Source: a virus. From it: 45,388 bases of DNA. The first letter of the stretch is position 1. Each line of letters starts with the position of its first letter. Made by a program: the position numbers and the translations under genes. A model generated the notes under the pieces. The model was not told the origin of the DNA. It made no database searches and saw only the letters and a list, made by a program, of their open reading frames with translations. Positions 45,265 through 45,388 of this stretch are shown one piece after another. The stretch covers positions 1 through 45,388 of IMG/VR virus record IMGVR_UViG_3300031521_000117, one strand, 5' to 3'.

Positions 45265-45388
45265 AAAAGTTAACTTATATGTTAATTTTTTCACGGATTC
45301 GAAGCTCGTTAACTGATAATAGTATTGGCCTGCCTTTAAACTGGCGGTCGAGTTTTACGCGGTACTGATGCAAACATTTCTGAGGGCT
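45262..45388. repeat. Terminal direct repeat, right copy
   Basis: Identical to bases 1-127. It contains the start of the gene 45067-45264 and the end of the gene at 14-250, so the early operon runs on without a break when the ends are joined. Confidence 0.9.

Overview
The window is a complete temperate phage (or excised prophage) genome of a Bacteroidota host. The first and last 127 bases are identical, so the contig closes into a circle of 45,261 bp. A tailed phage is shown by the large terminase, portal, HK97-type capsid with an S49 head protease, tape-measure protein and a holin/M15 endolysin cassette. A temperate lifestyle is shown by a tyrosine integrase and a divergent repressor/Cro-like switch. 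The Bacteroidota assignment rests on promoters of the TTTG-N20-TAnnTTTG type, Bacteroidota-style integrase and structural proteins, and several short palindromic repeats of the kind scattered through Bacteroidota chromosomes. The tail (a long coiled-coil tape measure, tail and baseplate proteins, a large adhesin) suggests siphovirus-like morphology; this is inference.

Layout. The plus strand carries the lysogeny block (2152-4263: repressor, small gene, integrase, possible attP at 2829-3055) and one lone ribbon-helix-helix gene (25889-26074). Everything else is on the minus strand and is read from about 2100 downward, through the contig junction, then from 45264 down to 4294. Early part: Cro-like gene, LuxR-type regulator, initiator-type tRNA, DUF4406 protein, small proteins, HNH protein, HD hydrolase, a primase-helicase with an embedded FtsK-gamma-like domain, and a string of tiny genes, three of which are broken. 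A gene-free stretch at 36404-36943 holds 9-bp iterons and is the best origin candidate. Late part: head protease, major capsid, a glycosyltransferase-like protein, PLD-like protein, terminase; then a cargo block (HIRAN, BRCT, RadC, two glycosyltransferases); then portal, connectors, tape measure, tail proteins, adhesin and lysis genes.

How it works together. Seven late transcription units each begin with the same element on the minus strand, GTCCTTT, then 20 (once 21) bases, then a match to TAnnTTTG, usually just after a hairpin terminator. This looks like a phage late-promoter class distinct from the early TTTG-N20/21-TACATTTG promoters, and it divides the late region into modules: head; GT plus packaging; paired GTs; portal to tape measure; tail; lysis; a final membrane protein. 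The LuxR-type protein is a candidate activator (inference).

Most notable points: the late-promoter family, the FtsK-gamma-like insertion inside a primase, palindromic repeats inserted in frame in phage proteins, the membrane-HIRAN/BRCT gene pair, three glycosyltransferase-like proteins inside the virion region, an initiator tRNA, and three small early genes interrupted by a stop or frameshift. All assignments are by eye from sequence; no database search was run.
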